Shown: positions 25,795 through 34,677, numbered from the stretch's first letter. The stretch: 64,000 nucleotides of DNA from RUG100 sp050953405 (GCA_050953405.1 JBMNMP010000001.1:744001-808000), one strand, 5' to 3'. Translations and numbers: made by a program. The notes: generated from the letters alone by a model not told the origin.

Positions 25795-27522
25795 ATGAGA
25801 CTTTCAAAGATGCACCTGAAGACTTTGAGAGAGGTGCCCAATGAAGCCGAGATCCCCAGCCACATACTGTTGCTGAGGGCAGGCATGATCAGAAAGCTGG
25901 TTTCCGGAGTTTACGGTTTTATGCCCATGGGCTGGAGATCGCTGAAGAAAATCGAAGACATAATAAGAGAGGAAATGGACAGAGCCGGAGGTCAGGAGAT
26001 CCTGATGTCTGCCATACAGCCTGCAGAGCTGTGGATGGAATCGGGACGCTGGTACGAGTACGGCCCGGAACTGTTCCGCTTTAAGGACAGGAACGGCCGT
26101 GACTTTTGTCTCGGACCCACGCACGAAGAGATATTCACCGATATCGTGAGGAATGATATTTCTTCTTACCGTCAGCTGCCACAGGTGCTCTACCAGATCC
26201 AGACCAAGTATCGCGATGAAGCGAGACCGAGGTTCGGCCTGATGCGTACCCGGGAATTCATCATGAAGGACGCTTATTCATTTGACCTGGACTACGATGG
26301 CCTGGACAAAAACTATGAGATCATGTACGAGGCTTATGACCGCATTTTCACGAGATGCGGACTGACATTCCGCCCGGTGGAAGCCGACAGCGGTGCTATC
26401 GGAGGCACCAACTCTCACGAGTTCACCGCCCTTTCCGAGGTCGGCGAGAGCGAGATCGCTTACTGTGAAAACTGTGACATGGCGGCCACGGTGGAACGCG
26501 CTGACTGCGTGGATGCGCCGGCGGAGGATGCGGAAATGCTGCCGCTGGAGAAGGTGAAGACGCCGGGAACCAAGACTATCGAGGACGTTGCCAACTACCT
26601 TGATCTCGACCAGAAGCAGACCATCAAGGCACTGCTGTTCGTGAAATATGACAATGAAGGCAAAGAAGACGGCTATGTGGCCGCATTTGTGCGCGGAGAC
26701 CGCGAGTTGAACATGACCAAGCTGGTCAATGCGCTGGATATACCGGAGCACGCCATCGAATTCGCCGACGAGGAAAAGATGAGTGCGGCGACCGGGTGCG
26801 TGGGCGGATTCACAGGCCCAACAGGGCTGCACGACTGCACCATCGTGGTCGACAGCGAGCTGCCGGGACTCAGGAACCTCTGTGCCGGTGCCTGCGAGGT
26901 CGATCATCACCTGATCAACGTCAACTATGGCAGAGACTACGAGGGAGATATCGTAACCGATATCAAGGTCCTCGCTGAGGGGGATCCGTGTCCCTGCTGC
27001 GGAGCGCCGGTAAAACACGCGCGCGGCATCGAGGTGGGCCAGATATTCAAGCTGGGGACCAAGTACAGCGACTCCATGGGAGCCACTTACAAGGATGAGA
27101 ACCAGAAGGATCAGCCTATCGTGATGGGATGTTACGGGATCGGAGTTGCCAGGACGATGGCGGCGGTAGTTGAACAGCACCACGATGAGAACGGCATCAT
27201 CTGGCCGATAGCAGTGGCCCCGTATCACGTGCTGCTGACGGTGATGAAGCCGAACGACGAAGTGCAGATGGCCCTGGCAGACGAGATGGAAAAGCAGCTG
27301 ACGGACGCCGGAGTGGAAGTCCTCGTGGATGACCGCAAAGAGCGCCCCGGAGTCAAATTCAAAGATGCAGATCTGCTGGGCATCCCCATCCAGATAACGG
27401 TAGGGCGCAATGCGGCTGACCGCATGGTGGAATACAAGATGAGACGCGACGCAGATAAAAAGGATATCACGGTCGCTGATGCCATCGCGGAGGCTGTAAG
27501 AACAGTAGAAGAGGAGAAATGA
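25795..27522 (+). CDS. proS: prolyl-tRNA synthetase, bacterial type
   Basis: A 575-aa class II synthetase that charges tRNA-Pro. Motif 2 and motif 3 regions are visible (CLGPTHEEIFTDIVRNDISSYRQLP; GCYGIGVARTMAAVVEQ), and the large insertion between them (about 220-400) is the editing domain that clears Ala-tRNA-Pro. The C-terminal anticodon-binding domain ends at the stop. ATG 25795 follows AGGAG; longer upstream starts would run into ispDF. The following chromate transporter gene overlaps by 4 bp (ATGA). Confidence 0.95.
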   Translation: MRLSKMHLKTLREVPNEAEIPSHILLLRAGMIRKLVSGVYGFMPMGWRSLKKIEDIIREEMDRAGGQEILMSAIQPAELWMESGRWYEYGPELFRFKDRNGRDFCLGPTHEEIFTDIVRNDISSYRQLPQVLYQIQTKYRDEARPRFGLMRTREFIMKDAYSFDLDYDGLDKNYEIMYEAYDRIFTRCGLTFRPVEADSGAIGGTNSHEFTALSEVGESEIAYCENCDMAATVERADCVDAPAEDAEMLPLEKVKTPGTKTIEDVANYLDLDQKQTIKALLFVKYDNEGKEDGYVAAFVRGDRELNMTKLVNALDIPEHAIEFADEEKMSAATGCVGGFTGPTGLHDCTIVVDSELPGLRNLCAGACEVDHHLINVNYGRDYEGDIVTDIKVLAEGDPCPCCGAPVKHARGIEVGQIFKLGTKYSDSMGATYKDENQKDQPIVMGCYGIGVARTMAAVVEQHHDENGIIWPIAVAPYHVLLTVMKPNDEVQMALADEMEKQLTDAGVEVLVDDRKERPGVKFKDADLLGIPIQITVGRNAADRMVEYKMRRDADKKDITVADAIAEAVRTVEEEK

Positions 27523-28082
27523 AAACGCAGGGCAAAATGCGGGATCTGATACAGCTGTTCATTCAGTTCTTCAAGATCGGACTCTTCACGTTCGGGGGCG
27601 GCATGGCTATGATACCCCTGATAGAGAGGACGATCGTTGACGAAAAGAAATGGCTGGACAAGGAAGAAATGCTGGACTGTGTCGCCGTGAGCCAGTCCAT
27701 GCCCGGAATTGTGGCCGTGAACTCGGCTACATATGTCGGCAACAGGCTGCACGGATTCAAGGGTGCCCTAGCGGCCACCCTGGGAGTGATCATGCCTTCG
27801 TTCATGATTATTATTGCGGTCGTGCTCTTCCTGGACAAAATAGGCGAGAACCATTACGTCGAGGGTGCTATGCGCGGGATCAAGGCGGCGGTATGCGGCC
27901 TCATGATCACGACATGTATCCGCCTGGGCAGACAGGCTATGCACGACTGGTTCAGCTGGATCGCAGGGATTGTAGCCGCCTGCCTGATAGTTGTGTTTGA
28001 TATCACTGCTGTCTGGGTAATAATCGGGGCAGGAGCAGCCGGTGTGCTCTTTCTGCTGCTGAAGAGAGGCGGTGCCCGATGA
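27519..28082 (+). CDS. chromate transporter family protein, first half-subunit
   Basis: A 187-aa membrane protein with one CHR domain: FGGGMAMIPLIERTIV, LDCVAVSQSMPGIVAVNSATYVG and about six hydrophobic segments. ChrA proteins in many Firmicutes are split into two short genes whose products act together. The anion moved (chromate, sulfate or another) is not shown by sequence. It is coupled to proS and to the second half-gene by ATGA overlaps. Confidence 0.88.
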   Translation: MKTQGKMRDLIQLFIQFFKIGLFTFGGGMAMIPLIERTIVDEKKWLDKEEMLDCVAVSQSMPGIVAVNSATYVGNRLHGFKGALAATLGVIMPSFMIIIAVVLFLDKIGENHYVEGAMRGIKAAVCGLMITTCIRLGRQAMHDWFSWIAGIVAACLIVVFDITAVWVIIGAGAAGVLFLLLKRGGAR

Positions 28083-28606
28083 TAGCACTCTTCCTCATGT
28101 TCATGCGCATAGGTGCTTTCAGTTTTGGCGGCGGCATGGCAATGCTGCCCCTGATATTCCAGAGCGTTCAGGATTTTGGCTTTATGAGCAGCAGGGAATT
28201 TTCAGATCTGGTGGCCCTCTCGCAGGTGACCCCGGGTCCCATCGCTGTGAATGCGGCTACTTATGTAGGCATGAAATTCGGCGGGGTCGCAGCGGCAGCC
28301 GTAGCTACACTGGGGGTCGCCCTGCCATCTTTTGTCATCATGCTGATAGCGATGAAATTCCTCGACCGCTACTACGACAGCCTGGGAGTGCAGGGCGCTC
28401 TCACGGGTCTCCGGCCTGCAGTTGTGGGCCTGATCGCGGCAGCATCCGTATTTGTGGCCAAAACCACGTTTACATTTGAACTTAAAAAAGATAATATAAT
28501 AATGCTAGTAATAACGCTCTGCGTGGTTGCTTTGACAGTAAAAAACAAAGTGAACCCCATATGGCTGATAATAATAGCCGGTGTCGCAGGCGCGTTCATA
28601 CTATGA
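28079..28606 (+). CDS. chromate transporter family protein, second half-subunit
   Basis: A 175-aa CHR-domain membrane protein with FGGGMAMLPLIFQSV and LVALSQVTPGPIAVNAATYVG, paralogous to the gene before it. The two presumably assemble as a heterodimer equivalent to a full-length two-domain ChrA. The start overlaps the preceding stop by 4 bp. The 3' end is more AT-rich than its neighbours. Confidence 0.88.
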   Translation: MIALFLMFMRIGAFSFGGGMAMLPLIFQSVQDFGFMSSREFSDLVALSQVTPGPIAVNAATYVGMKFGGVAAAAVATLGVALPSFVIMLIAMKFLDRYYDSLGVQGALTGLRPAVVGLIAAASVFVAKTTFTFELKKDNIIMLVITLCVVALTVKNKVNPIWLIIIAGVAGAFIL

Positions 28607-28636
28607 TATATGCAGAAAGAAAAAAAGGAGAACAAT

Positions 28637-29122
28637 ATGAAAAAATTTGTTATTGAAATGGAGAATGGGGATGTTATGAAGGGAGAACTGTATCCTGAAA
28701 CAGCTCCGGAGACAGTTGCCAACTTTGAAAAACTGGCTGGTGACGGATTCTACGACGGATTGATTTTCCACAGAGTTATTCCGGGATTCATGATCCAGGG
28801 AGGATGTCCTGACGGAACCGGCATGGGCGGCCCCGGCTGGAGCATCAAGGGTGAATTCGCTTCCAACGGATTCCAGAACGACCTCAAGCATGAGAGGGGA
28901 GTGCTCTCCATGGCCAGAGCGATGGATCCGAACTCAGCAGGATCGCAGTTCTTTATCATGGTAGCCAATGCACCGCACCTCGATGGCGAATATGCCGCCT
29001 TCGGAAAGGTGACCGAGGGCATGGAAGCTGCGGACAAGATCGTAGCCGTGAGAACGAACATGATGGACAAGCCGGAAGAAGACCAGAGGATGAAGTCCGT
29101 CAAGATCATCGAAGAAGACTGA
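28637..29122 (+). CDS. peptidyl-prolyl cis-trans isomerase, cyclophilin type
   Basis: A 161-aa cytoplasmic cyclophilin. The active-site segment FHRVIPGFMIQGG, then RGVLSMARAMDPNSAGSQFFIMVANAPHLDG, gives the catalytic Arg, the Gln and Phe residues of the family. No signal peptide. ATG 28637 follows AAAGGAG by 7 nt. It ends before a strong terminator, so it closes the carD-to-cyclophilin run. Confidence 0.93.
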   Translation: MKKFVIEMENGDVMKGELYPETAPETVANFEKLAGDGFYDGLIFHRVIPGFMIQGGCPDGTGMGGPGWSIKGEFASNGFQNDLKHERGVLSMARAMDPNSAGSQFFIMVANAPHLDGEYAAFGKVTEGMEAADKIVAVRTNMMDKPEEDQRMKSVKIIEED

Positions 29123-29146
29123 GCCTGAAGATAAAAAGAGCAGTAA

Positions 29147-29176
29147 AAAAGGAGCTGTCATGCGGCAGCTCCTTTA
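29147..29176. terminator. intrinsic terminator after the cyclophilin gene
   Basis: AAAGGAGCTG/CAGCTCCTTT stem with A- and T-rich flanks; it can serve the convergent gene as well. Confidence 0.8.
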
Positions 29177-29182
29177 TTGTGC

Positions 29183-30079
29183 CTAAAGGTATGTCTCATT
29201 GTTGAAATCCAAAGCATGGTCGAACAATGACCAGCTCACGCCTGCAGCAAACAGCATCAGGAAGATCGTCAGAGCCAGTATCGCTATGAAGACCCAGAAG
29301 GCCACGAATCCTGCCCGGTTCCAGCTCTCCTGATTTTTGAGGAACAGCCCGACGTCGGTGTAATGTCCGGCTTCCCACGCCCATTTGTTGCCCATGGCAC
29401 CGCAAATGAATATCCATACGATGTTGAGGCAGGGGACCAGGCACAGCAGTGACAGGTAAGCTTTGTTGCCTATGCCCCACCAGATGTTGAAGATGAAGGC
29501 TCCCCAGTTCCAGTGGTCGATCTCGGGAGGCACTATCCTGACGCCGTTCGCGTAAGGGCTGCCGTAGCTGCCGCCTGTATTTCCGCCTCCGGACTGTGTC
29601 GCCGGGCCGGCATAAGATCTGTAGCTGCTCTCCTGTGAAGCGTTGCCCTGTTCGTTGCTGCGGGTGCCGCCGGTCTCACCGCCGGTCTGACCTCCGGAGG
29701 CCTGCTGACGCGCGTTCTGGTACGCTTCCCCGGCGTTCTGTGCAGAAGGCCGATCGGTCCTCACATAGTTGTATCCGGGCTGCGACGTGCGGTAGACATC
29801 GCTTTGCGATTGATCTTCCGGGGCCTGCTGCCAGAATGGAGCAGCATCCGGACGCGGCGGAGTATAGGTACCTGCCGGTATCTCGTCTTTTGCCCGGGGC
29901 CCTTCAGTGGTGCCGCCCTGCGCCTGATCATCGGTTTCACTCCTGTCCTGAAAAGATTTTTCTACCGGATCCCCCTTGATGCCGTATAGCGCTCCCTGCA
30001 GAGGATCCCTGTTATCCGGCTTGCCGTACAATGCGGACTGCAGGCGTTCCACAGAATCATCTTTCTTATTGTTGCTCAT
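29183..30079 (-). CDS. membrane protein with long disordered cytoplasmic N-terminus
   Basis: A 298-aa protein I cannot assign to a characterised family. Residues 1-175 are low-complexity, rich in Gly, Gln, Asp, Ser and Tyr, and start with a repeat: SALYGKPDNRDPLQGALYGIKGDP. The C-terminal 120 residues hold a conserved-looking WNWGAFIFNIWWGIGNKAYLSLL, a Cys-containing helix (CLVPCLNIVWIFICGAMGNKWAWEAGHY) and a third helix near 255-280. This hydrophobic part resembles small DUF-type membrane proteins found in Clostridia. The promoter has a cluster of GATCGTTTAT-like repeats, suggesting dedicated control. Confidence 0.7.
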   Translation of the reverse strand: MSNNKKDDSVERLQSALYGKPDNRDPLQGALYGIKGDPVEKSFQDRSETDDQAQGGTTEGPRAKDEIPAGTYTPPRPDAAPFWQQAPEDQSQSDVYRTSQPGYNYVRTDRPSAQNAGEAYQNARQQASGGQTGGETGGTRSNEQGNASQESSYRSYAGPATQSGGGNTGGSYGSPYANGVRIVPPEIDHWNWGAFIFNIWWGIGNKAYLSLLCLVPCLNIVWIFICGAMGNKWAWEAGHYTDVGLFLKNQESWNRAGFVAFWVFIAILALTIFLMLFAAGVSWSLFDHALDFNNETYL

Positions 30080-30107
30080 TGTGTCCTCCTGACTGTATTG
30101 TAGCGAT

Positions 30108-30167
30108 GATCGTTTATCTTAATCGATCGTTTATGTGATGATACCATAAGCGATCACTATTTTGCAA
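30108..30167 (-). promoter_or_regulatory. promoter with three GATCGTTTAT-type repeats
   Basis: Minus-strand TTGCAA (30167-30162), 18 bp, TATCAT (30143-30138). Copies of GATCGTTTAT lie at 30108-30117 and 30125-30134, and an inverted copy with one mismatch (ATAAGCGATC) at 30146-30155, so they flank the -10 box and probable start site. Confidence 0.5.
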
Positions 30168-30169
30168 GA

Positions 30170-31474
30170 TTACAGTATATCGATGTGTTCATCGTTCAAC
30201 GCTTTGTTCATGCTGCGGACGGCACAGAATTTGCCGCACATCGAGCAAGTGCCTTCTTCTTCGGGGGCGCGGTCATCACGGATGGCTTTTGCCGTCTTCG
30301 GGTCGAGTGCTTCGGCCCACATGGCATCCCAGTCCAGATTGCGGCGTGCGTCAGCCATGCGGTCATCAGCTTCCCGGGCACCGGGAACGCCTTTGGCGAT
30401 ATCAGCCGCGTGCGCTGCGATCTTGCTGGCGATGATACCCTGCTTGACATCATCTACGTTTGGCAGAGCCAGATGCTCGGCAGGGGTGACGTAGCAGAGG
30501 AAGGCGGCTCCGGAAGCTGCAGCGATCGCACCGCCGATAGCCGATGTTATGTGGTCATAACCCGGTGCGATGTCGGTGACCAGAGGCCCCAGTACATAAA
30601 AAGGCGCACCGCTGCAGATGGTGCTCTGCAGTTTCATGTTGGCAGCGATCTGATCCATAGGCATGTGTCCCGGCCCTTCGACCATCACCTGGACATCTTT
30701 CTCCCAGGCGCGCCTTGTCAGTTCTCCCAGCCTGACCAGCTCGTCGATCTGGCAGATGTCGCTGCCGTCGGCAAGGCAGCCGGGGCGGCAGGCATCGCCG
30801 AGGGAGATGGTCACATCGTATTCACGGCAGATGTCGAGGATCTCATCGTAATACTCATAGAAGGGATTCTCTTCGCCGGTCATCGTCATCCATGCGAATA
30901 TCAGCGAACCGCCGCGGGAAACTATATTCATCCGGCGTCCGATGTTTTTTATCTGTCTCACCGTGTCCCGTGTGATACCGCAGTGCAGGGTGACAAAGTC
31001 GACACCGTCTTCTGCATGCAGGCGTACGACGTCGATAAAGTCGCGAGCGGTGAGCGTGTCCAGGTCGCGCTGGTAGTGGATGACCGCATCGTAGACGGGC
31101 ACCGTGCCGATCATGGCGGGGCATTCACTGGTCAGCCTGCGCCGGAACGGCTGTGTGTTTCCGTGTGAAGAGAGGTCCATGATGGCGTGTCCCCCCAGCT
31201 CTACAGCCTGCATGACCTTGCGCATTTCAATGTCGTAATCCTTGCAGTCGCGGGAGATGCCGAGGTTGACGTTGATCTTGGTCCTCAGCATGGAACCGAT
31301 ACCTTCGGGATCTATGCATTTGTGATTTTTGTTTGCGCAAATGACGACCTTTCCTTCGGCTACCAGCGGCATCAGTTCGTCGATTGCCAGCCGTTCCTTT
31401 GCGGCCACCGTTTTCATCTCCTCAGTGACGATGCCTTTGCGCGCGGCATCCATCTGAGTGCTGTAGTTTTTCAT
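30170..31474 (-). CDS. thiC: phosphomethylpyrimidine synthase
   Basis: A 434-aa radical SAM enzyme that turns aminoimidazole ribotide into HMP phosphate. It is the short form without the extra N-terminal domain of enterobacterial ThiC. The core motifs are present (NVNLGISRDCKDY, MDLSSHGN, HCGITRDTVR, MVEGPGHMPMDQI). The C-terminal cluster is CSMCGKFC, a CX2CX3C pattern. The start is ATG 31474, 6 nt after GAGGAGGA and overlapping the thiD stop (ATGA); further upstream starts would lie within thiD. Last gene of the thiamine operon. Confidence 0.94.
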   Translation of the reverse strand: MKNYSTQMDAARKGIVTEEMKTVAAKERLAIDELMPLVAEGKVVICANKNHKCIDPEGIGSMLRTKINVNLGISRDCKDYDIEMRKVMQAVELGGHAIMDLSSHGNTQPFRRRLTSECPAMIGTVPVYDAVIHYQRDLDTLTARDFIDVVRLHAEDGVDFVTLHCGITRDTVRQIKNIGRRMNIVSRGGSLIFAWMTMTGEENPFYEYYDEILDICREYDVTISLGDACRPGCLADGSDICQIDELVRLGELTRRAWEKDVQVMVEGPGHMPMDQIAANMKLQSTICSGAPFYVLGPLVTDIAPGYDHITSAIGGAIAAASGAAFLCYVTPAEHLALPNVDDVKQGIIASKIAAHAADIAKGVPGAREADDRMADARRNLDWDAMWAEALDPKTAKAIRDDRAPEEEGTCSMCGKFCAVRSMNKALNDEHIDIL

Positions 31475-32286
31475 ATATGATCCTCCTCTGAAATAAGCAT
31501 ATAGTTGTGTGCCAGCGGTCCGTGACCCCTGCCGAGGTCCAGGCCTGCAGCGAGCGCCCGCTGCAGATATTCTCTGGCCAGTTCGACGGCGCTTTCCAGC
31601 TTTTCTCCTCTGGCGAGATAACATGCTATCGCGCTGGAAAGCGTGCAGCCGGTGCCGTGTGTGTTGTGGCTGTCAATGCGCTGCGAGCGGAACCAGGCAA
31701 GTTGTCCGGACTCTGCGAGCACGTCGCTGGCCGCTCCCTCCAGGTGACCGCCCTTGACCAGCACGGCGCTGCCGTATTTGTCGCTCAGCAGCAGGGCGGC
31801 TTTTTCCATATCAGCTTTGCCGGTTATCTTCAAGCCGCTGAGCACTTCCGCCTCCGGTAAGTTCGGTGTTATCAGCGTGGCCATGGGCAGCAGCTCGCAC
31901 TCGGCAGCGGTGACGGCTTCTTCGCTCAGCAGCCTCGAGCCGCTGGTGGACACCATCACCGGATCGACCACGATTTTCCGGGCCCCGTATTCTTTCAGCT
32001 TGTCAGCTGTGCAGGAGACAAGTTCCGCGTTTGACAGCATACCTGTTTTCACTGCATCCGGTATGATGTCGCTGAAGACGCTGTCCAGCTGGGCGGCCAG
32101 AAATCCGGGCGTGGCATCCTGTATCGCGGTTACCCCGACCGTGTTCTGCGCTGTCATCGATGTAATGGCGCTCATGCCGTAGACGCCGAGACAGCACATG
32201 GTCTTCAGGTCTGCCTGTATGCCGGCGCCTCCGCTGCAGTCGCTGCCGGCTATGGAGAGAACTTTTTTCATGTCTCTGATCTTCAT
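31471..32286 (-). CDS. thiD: hydroxymethylpyrimidine/phosphomethylpyrimidine kinase
   Basis: A 271-aa ribokinase-fold kinase that phosphorylates HMP to HMP-PP in two steps. It begins with VLSIAGSDCSGGAGIQADLKT, has the ATP-anion hole motif NTHGTGCTLSSAIACYLARG, and VVDPVMVSTSG. I use ATG 32286 because GGAGGA lies directly upstream; the ATG at 32271 has none. It overlaps both neighbours in the operon. Confidence 0.94.
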   Translation of the reverse strand: MKIRDMKKVLSIAGSDCSGGAGIQADLKTMCCLGVYGMSAITSMTAQNTVGVTAIQDATPGFLAAQLDSVFSDIIPDAVKTGMLSNAELVSCTADKLKEYGARKIVVDPVMVSTSGSRLLSEEAVTAAECELLPMATLITPNLPEAEVLSGLKITGKADMEKAALLLSDKYGSAVLVKGGHLEGAASDVLAESGQLAWFRSQRIDSHNTHGTGCTLSSAIACYLARGEKLESAVELAREYLQRALAAGLDLGRGHGPLAHNYMLISEEDHI

Positions 32287-33524
32287 ACTTCCTCCTCTCC
32301 GGTGATCTTCCGGATGCTCTGCAGCAGGCTGCGTGCGGCTGCCTCGATATCATCCGCCGCAAAAATACCGCTGATCACTGCGGCGCCTGCGATACCCGTT
32401 CCCTGCAGCTGCATGACATTCTCACTCGTGATGCCTCCGATGGCAACAACGGGGATGTCGACAGACGCGGTGATCTCTTTCAGAGTCTCCCTGTCCATCT
32501 TGGTGGCCTCGCTCTTGGTGTCACTGCCGAAGACGGCCCCGCTGCCAAGATAATCAGCACCCAGCGCCTGTGCCCGCAGTGCCATCTCCAGGGTGCGCGC
32601 GGTACCGCCGATGATCTTGGCCCTGCCCAGTATCTTCCTGGCCTCATCGGGCGTCATATCATCCGGTCCCAGATGTACCCCTTCGGCATCTATCTCACGG
32701 GCGACCTCCACATCGTCGTTGATGATGAGAGGCACGCCGCAAGCGGAGCACAGGTCATGGATTTCTCCGGCTTCCCTGATGAAATCGGGTCGGGGCATAT
32801 CTTTTTCCCGCAGCTGTATCATGCCGGCACCGCCCCTGAGCGCGGCGGCCACATCGTCCTTGAGGCTGCGGCCGTTCAGCCAGCGCCTGTCGGTGATGGC
32901 ATAGAGCCGCAGGCATTGTTTCAGTTTTTCTTTCATATATATCTCCTCTGCAGCCTCCAGCAGCCCCGCGGGATCGTCCGCCTGCATCAGTGACGACATC
33001 AGGCAGGCGCCGCGAAAGTTTGCGCAGCCGACCTTCGCCAGCCCGGCAACGGTGCTTTCGCTGATCCCGCCTATGGCATAGACGTCGATATCGACAGCGC
33101 GGCAGACATCTGCCAGCATCGCGGTGCCCCGCGGAGCCAGTCCCTGTTTGCAGGCGGTGGCAAAGACGTGCCCGAAAATCAGGTAATCGGCACCCAGGCC
33201 GGCTGCCAGCCGGGCGTCCTCCACGCTGTGGATAGATGTGCCCACAAGGTCAAAGTCATCCAGCTGTCCGCGGGAGGCCAGCTCGCGGAAGTTTTTCCAT
33301 GACAGGTGCAGCTTTTTGATGCCCAGTCTTCTCGCCGTTTCCGGATGGTCGTGGATGATCAGCCTGCCGGGCGGCATTCCGGCCGCCAGTTCGCAGTAAG
33401 CTTTCTCGTCGAGGTCTTTTTCTCTCAGTATTATGGCTGCAGCCCGGCTGGCAGACAGCTTTTCAACGGTCCGCGCAAAGTCGGAGCACAGCTTTATATC
33501 GGTGACGCAGATAAATCTAAACAT
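32283..33524 (-). CDS. thiE: TenI-like/ThiE fusion: thiamine phosphate synthase
   Basis: A 413-aa protein made of two tandem TIM-barrel domains of the thiamine phosphate synthase/TenI family. Residues 1-196 resemble TenI (thiazole tautomerase): FICVTD, ILREKDLDEKAY, AIGGISEST. Residues 197-413 are ThiE, which couples HMP-PP to thiazole phosphate: RLYAITDRRWL, GAGMIQLREKDM, INDDVEVAREIDAEGVHLG, GAVFGSDTKSEA and VVAIGGITSENV. ATG 33524 overlaps the thiH end; a GTG at 33536 would add four residues. An in-frame ATG at 32936 marks the ThiE domain start and is preceded 6 nt upstream by GAGGAG, so a separate 217-aa ThiE could also be made. Confidence 0.9.
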   Translation of the reverse strand: MFRFICVTDIKLCSDFARTVEKLSASRAAAIILREKDLDEKAYCELAAGMPPGRLIIHDHPETARRLGIKKLHLSWKNFRELASRGQLDDFDLVGTSIHSVEDARLAAGLGADYLIFGHVFATACKQGLAPRGTAMLADVCRAVDIDVYAIGGISESTVAGLAKVGCANFRGACLMSSLMQADDPAGLLEAAEEIYMKEKLKQCLRLYAITDRRWLNGRSLKDDVAAALRGGAGMIQLREKDMPRPDFIREAGEIHDLCSACGVPLIINDDVEVAREIDAEGVHLGPDDMTPDEARKILGRAKIIGGTARTLEMALRAQALGADYLGSGAVFGSDTKSEATKMDRETLKEITASVDIPVVAIGGITSENVMQLQGTGIAGAAVISGIFAADDIEAAARSLLQSIRKITGEEEV

Positions 33525-34677
33525 AGATGTAGTCACTCATCACAGGCTGCAGCCCGTTGTCGAGCAGCGCCTGATAAACTTCCTTCACGGTGCGCCCGTC
33601 CGAGATCTCGAACTGCTCGTCGCCTTTCTTCTCGCCTTCGCTGCGTCCGCCGATGCCTACATCCACTCCTGCCGAGATCTTGGTGGCTGCGATCTGAACG
33701 ATGTTGTCGCGGAAGCGCTGCTGCTCTCGTGTGGAGATGGTGATGCTGGCGTAGGGCATGAACAGCCGATAAGCGCAGATCACCTGCAGCAGCTGCTTTT
33801 CGTGCACATCACGCGGGTTGATCTTTTCGTTGTTGATGATCGGCCTCAGGCGAGGACAGGAGAATGCGATCTCAGCTGCCGGATACTTCCTCTGCAGCAG
33901 GTATGCATGCATGCCGGTGGCAAAGGCATCTTTCCTGAAGTCAGAGAGACCCAGCAGAGCGGCAAAGCCCACGCCGCGCATACCGCCCATCAGGGCTCTT
34001 TCCTGAGCCTCCATGCGGTAGGGGAATATCCTCTTGCGCCCGCCGAGGTGCAGTGTCTCGTATTTGTCGGAGTTGTAGGTCTCCTGGAATACGGTCACAT
34101 AGTCAGCGCCGCACTCGTGCAGGTAGCGGTACTCGTCAGAGTTCATGGGATATACCTCGAGGCCCACTTCTTTGAAGTACTTGCTCGCGATCCTGCATGC
34201 TTCGCCGATGTATTTCACATCGCTGGCCCTGCGGCTTTCACCGGTGAGTATGAGGATATCCTGCAGGCCGGTTTCCGCAATGGTCTTCATTTCCACTTCG
34301 ATCTCCTCAGCGTTCAGTTTGCCGCGATGGATCTTGTTGTGGCAGTTGAATCCGCAGTAGATGCAGTAGTTCTCGCAGTAATTGGAGATGTATATCGGCG
34401 TGAACATACAGATAGAGTTGCCGAAGTGCTTTCTGGTCTCCTTCTGCGCAGCCTGCGCGATCTGTTCGATCAGCGGTTCGGCGGCGGGGGAGAGCAGAGC
34501 TGCAAAGTCTTCCGGCGTCTTTTCGTCGTGGCCGAGGGCCGCAATGACATCGCGCGCCGAGTAAGCGTCAGCCTCATATCCGTTCATGGCCTCGACGACT
34601 GCGTTGCGGATGCCGGGATCTATCTGCTCCATGTCAGGCAGAAATTTCATATGGTCTGTTTTCCTGGTTTCACTCAT
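33517..34677 (-). CDS. thiH: 2-iminoacetate synthase (tyrosine lyase)
   Basis: A 386-aa radical SAM enzyme that cleaves tyrosine to dehydroglycine for thiazole assembly; this is the anaerobic alternative to glycine oxidase ThiO. The SAM cluster is CENYCIYC (CX3CX2C), followed by LTGESRRASDVKYIGEA and the C-terminal BATS-type domain (MPYASITISTREQQRFRDNIVQIAATKISAGVDVGIGG). The start has GGAGGT 6 nt upstream. It lies between thiG and the thiE fusion. Confidence 0.94.
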   Translation of the reverse strand: MSETRKTDHMKFLPDMEQIDPGIRNAVVEAMNGYEADAYSARDVIAALGHDEKTPEDFAALLSPAAEPLIEQIAQAAQKETRKHFGNSICMFTPIYISNYCENYCIYCGFNCHNKIHRGKLNAEEIEVEMKTIAETGLQDILILTGESRRASDVKYIGEACRIASKYFKEVGLEVYPMNSDEYRYLHECGADYVTVFQETYNSDKYETLHLGGRKRIFPYRMEAQERALMGGMRGVGFAALLGLSDFRKDAFATGMHAYLLQRKYPAAEIAFSCPRLRPIINNEKINPRDVHEKQLLQVICAYRLFMPYASITISTREQQRFRDNIVQIAATKISAGVDVGIGGRSEGEKKGDEQFEISDGRTVKEVYQALLDNGLQPVMSDYIYV

